Of a stretch of DNA of 43,834 nucleotides, positions 42,457 to 43,834 are shown piece by piece. A program made the position numbers and the translations under genes. The stretch is from positions 1 through 43,834 of the forward strand of contig SVHD01000017.1 of assembly GCA_015056015.1 (NCBI GenBank), in the 5' to 3' direction. Source of the stretch: Clostridiales bacterium. Lineage in GTDB: Bacteria > Bacillota > Clostridia > Christensenellales > Aristaeellaceae. Below the pieces are notes generated by a model. It saw nothing but the letters and a program-made list of their open reading frames with translations. It was not told the origin of the DNA and did not search any database. The stretch's first letter is position 1, and each line of letters starts with the position of its first letter.

Positions 42457-42789
42457 ATGAACACACGCCAAATTCACGAATTACTCTACACCCTCGGAAT
42501 TGGTCGGCATTATCTTGGGCACAACATCACCGTTCACGCCATTCAGCTCATCCTCTGTGACAAAGACAGCCTTCTGCACGTAAAGGATGACATTATCATT
42601 CCAATCGCTGCGCAGCACCAGTGTGACTGGCGTGCTGTCGAGCGCAATATCCGTACTGTCATTCATCGGGCGTGGACGCTCAATCGCCCTCTGGTTGAAC
42701 ATATGGCACTCTACCCGCTGGATCACGAACCCACGGTCTCAGAGTTCCTCGACATCTTTGCCGCGTATGTGGGGCGGGGCTCGAGGTGA
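42457..42789 (+). CDS. Stand-alone Spo0A C-terminal-like DNA-binding domain protein
   Basis: This protein of about 110 aa resembles the Spo0A C-terminal (trans-activation) domain over nearly its whole length. It opens with RQIHELLYTLGIGRHYLGHN, followed by AIQLILCDKDSLLHVKDDII, IPIAAQHQCDWRAVERNIRT and VIHRAWTLNRP, matching the helices that bind 0A boxes. The N-terminal phosphoreceiver domain is absent. The start is uncertain: ATG 42457 gives the minimal domain with a weak GAGAAG site, and ATGs at 42445 and 42424 are alternatives. A terminator follows. It is on the integrated element, so it could interfere with host sporulation or transition-state control. Confidence 0.75.
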   Translation: MNTRQIHELLYTLGIGRHYLGHNITVHAIQLILCDKDSLLHVKDDIIIPIAAQHQCDWRAVERNIRTVIHRAWTLNRPLVEHMALYPLDHEPTVSEFLDIFAAYVGRGSR

Positions 42790-42831
42790 CATTCAGGGAT
42801 TATGGTCCATCACAGTATCATTCAAATACTG

Positions 42832-42878
42832 CCGCCTGCGCAATGACCGGGAGACTGGTCAGAACGCAGGCGGTTTTT
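42832..42878 (+). terminator. Rho-independent terminator after the Spo0A-like gene
   Basis: A long stem CCGCCTGCG / CGCAGGCGG, with an inner TGACC / GGTCA extension, is followed by TTTTTG. Confidence 0.88.
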
Positions 42879-42942
42879 GTGAATTTGAAATTTTGCTGTG
42901 AGAACTTTATCTTTGGAGTTCATCACACATCGAAGGCAGAAT

Positions 42943-42971
42943 TTGTCTTATGCAAAATTTTATAGTATAAT
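42943..42971 (+). promoter_or_regulatory. Promoter of the amber-interrupted coiled-coil gene
   Basis: TTGTCT (42943-42948) and a perfect TATAAT (42966-42971) are 17 bases apart, 44 bases upstream of the ATG at 43016. Confidence 0.75.
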
Positions 42972-43015
42972 AAGTATATACAAAGTGGCAGTGCCTCAAG
43001 GGAGTGAATAACCTA

Positions 43016-43324
43016 ATGATCTTAACCCCTATTAGTCATCTGCGCGGCATGTTGCAGCATCGTGCAAGCATCCCGAATAACCCTTATCATGACCAGCATA
43101 TTCTGGAGTTTACCGGATATATGGAAGAGACAGTTGAAATACTGTAGCAGTATTATGACGGCATCCTCCTGAAGCAGAATGAGATGATTGAGTCCCTTGT
43201 TCAACGAGTGGAGAAGTTGGAGCAAACCGTTCCCACCAAGCGTAATCTGTTTGAGGTGGATGTTGTAGCAACCAAGGAATCCCTGCGGAAACTGAAGGAG
43301 ACCATTCTGGGCATCTTCCAATAA
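43016..43324 (+). pseudogene. Small coiled-coil gene interrupted by an in-frame TAG
   Basis: Frame 1 from ATG 43016 runs 43 codons (MILTPISHLRGMLQHRASIP...), meets TAG at 43145-43147, then stays open for 58 more codons to TAA at 43322. The second half starts QYYDGILLKQNEMIESLVQR and reads as a Leu/Val heptad coiled coil. CAG to TAG is a single C-to-T change next to another CAG. AAGGGAG precedes the ATG, with a good promoter upstream and a terminator downstream, so the unit is otherwise intact. It could be a recent pseudogene, amber read-through or a recoded Gln. No family was recognised. Confidence 0.65.
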
Positions 43325-43407
43325 AACAATCTCCCGGTAGTTGAGGCGGCGGCCATTTCAAAATGGTGCAGCAACTTTCAACCTGAAACCCATCCCCATA
43401 ATGACAG

Positions 43408-43446
43408 AAGGGAACAGACCACCAGAGCGTGGCTGTTCCCTTTTTG
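43408..43446. terminator. Bidirectional rho-independent terminator
   Basis: The stem AGGGAACAG / CTGTTCCCT is followed by TTTTG on the plus strand. It lies between the amber-interrupted gene and the convergent XRE repressor gene. Confidence 0.85.
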
Positions 43447-43448
43447 TG

Positions 43449-43658
43449 TTAGATTTTTGTGCCGTCCTCGAACTCATAACCGAAAAAATACTTAGCCCCA
43501 AGGGCTTCGCCGATTTTCTCCAACTCTTCCACAGAGAAAGTGCCGCGTTTCATCTTCTGGTTAAAGTTGGAGGGAGTCTGTCCAAGCATACGAGCCAAAG
43601 CAGCCTGGCTGATCTGCTTGTAAGCCAGTGCCATGCTGATCTTCTGTTCCAGTGTCAT
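43449..43658 (-). CDS. Small XRE/Cro-type repressor
   Basis: This protein of about 69 aa is a single helix-turn-helix domain of the Cro/C1 (XRE) family: LEQKISMALAYKQISQAALA, then RMLGQTPSNFNQKMKRG as turn and recognition helix, and a closing SVEELEKIGEALGAKYFFGYE. Such proteins dimerise and bind short palindromes. ATG 43658 lies 8 bases after GAGGTG. Its promoter (43676-43704) overlaps one of two 20-bp repeats that are probably its own operators, implying autoregulation and control of the divergent gene beyond the window. Confidence 0.88.
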   Translation of the reverse strand: MTLEQKISMALAYKQISQAALARMLGQTPSNFNQKMKRGTFSVEELEKIGEALGAKYFFGYEFEDGTKI

Positions 43659-43675
43659 ACAATCACCTCGCAACT

Positions 43676-43704
43676 ATTGTATCACAGAAACAGGAATAAA
43701 GCAA
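43676..43704 (-). promoter_or_regulatory. Promoter of the XRE repressor gene
   Basis: On the minus strand TTGCTT (43704-43699) and TACAAT (43681-43676) are 17 bases apart. The -35 box lies inside operator copy 1. Confidence 0.75.
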
Positions 43705-43718
43705 ATGCTGTATGATGA
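43699..43718. promoter_or_regulatory. Putative repressor operator, copy 1
   Basis: The 20-bp block AAGCAAATGCTGTATGATGA matches copy 2 at 43774-43793 at 18 of 20 positions. It contains the inverted repeat AGC-AAAT-GCT. It overlaps the -35 of the leftward repressor promoter. Confidence 0.65.
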
Positions 43719-43763
43719 AGTCGTTTTAGTAAAAGAAATTCACACAAATGTTGATATTTCTAT

Positions 43764-43793
43764 TGGAAGCATTAAGCGAATGCTGTATAATAA
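43764..43793 (+). promoter_or_regulatory. Rightward promoter overlapping operator copy 2
   Basis: TTGGAA (43764-43769) and TATAAT (43786-43791) are 16 bases apart. Operator copy 2 (43774-43793) covers the -10. A perfect inverted repeat AGCATT / AATGCT with a 5-base spacer (43768-43784) lies within it. The promoter drives a gene outside the window, whose AAGGAGG site occupies the last bases (43827-43833). Confidence 0.7.
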
Positions 43794-43834
43794 TAAGTGA
43801 AAACAGGGCCACGAGCCCTGAAGAAAAAGGAGGA

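Larger units (their letters stand above)
39688..43834. mobile_element. Left part of an integrated element at tRNA-Pro (extends past the window)
   Basis: The segment begins where tRNA-Pro homology stops in the anticodon loop and runs to the end of the window. Base composition and codon use change to a more mixed pattern than the strongly C/G-ended host genes. Cargo includes a sigma/membrane-protein pair, a secreted protein, XRE-type regulators and a two-operator control region typical of prophages or integrative conjugative elements. No integrase is visible, so it would have to lie beyond 43834. Confidence 0.6.

Overview
The window looks like the chromosome of an anaerobic, probably gut-dwelling Clostridia-type Firmicute (Bacillota). 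This is inferred from strong AGGAGG-type ribosome binding sites, consensus TTGACA/TATAAT promoters, a T-box leader, luxS, an LplB/LplC-type sugar ABC operon that lacks its own ATPase, a Spo0A C-terminal domain protein and an encoded tRNA CCA end. No species can be named from the sequence alone. Most of the window is C/G-rich at third codon positions. That bias leaves long antisense open frames, which are not annotated.

Layout. 1-16.8 kb is a scavenging and carbohydrate region of short transcription units separated by rho-independent terminators: an MBL-fold hydrolase, a PIG-L deacetylase, a GH125 alpha-mannosidase, an ECF sigma factor with its membrane partner, a ThuA plus Gfo/Idh/MocA pair facing an AraC/cupin regulator and a deformylase-like gene, a secreted Cys-rich repeat protein, a GH20-like hydrolase, an orphan sugar-binding protein facing an unusual LacI-sensor/LuxR-HTH regulator, an esterase and a cupin. 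16.87-17.83 kb is a small AT-richer insert between 37-bp direct repeats at the terminator of tRNA-Thr. 18-22 kb holds an aldo/keto reductase, luxS-degV and gap. 22-31.8 kb is one long sugar-uptake and catabolic operon: binding protein, two permeases, an M14-like metallopeptidase, a membrane AraC regulator and two FAD proteins.

31.8-37.2 kb holds the most interesting locus. A 1087-aa protein (TIR domain, membrane segment, beta-propeller) is followed 42 bp later by a 625-aa membrane protein with two Rossmann/KTN-like domains and a C-terminal RyR-like domain. The pair has its own promoter and terminator. It is a candidate membrane-bound, NAD- or nucleotide-linked conflict or stress-sensing system.

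37.3-39.4 kb is a T-box-controlled cstA-family transporter. After it comes a structured 117-bp repeat unit and a 3' fragment of a tRNA-Pro gene. This marks the left end of an integrated element that runs past the right edge. Visible cargo is a second ECF sigma/membrane-partner pair, a small secreted protein, an XRE-like protein, a stand-alone Spo0A C-terminal domain, a coiled-coil gene interrupted by an in-frame amber codon, and an XRE repressor with a two-operator divergent promoter region of prophage/ICE type.
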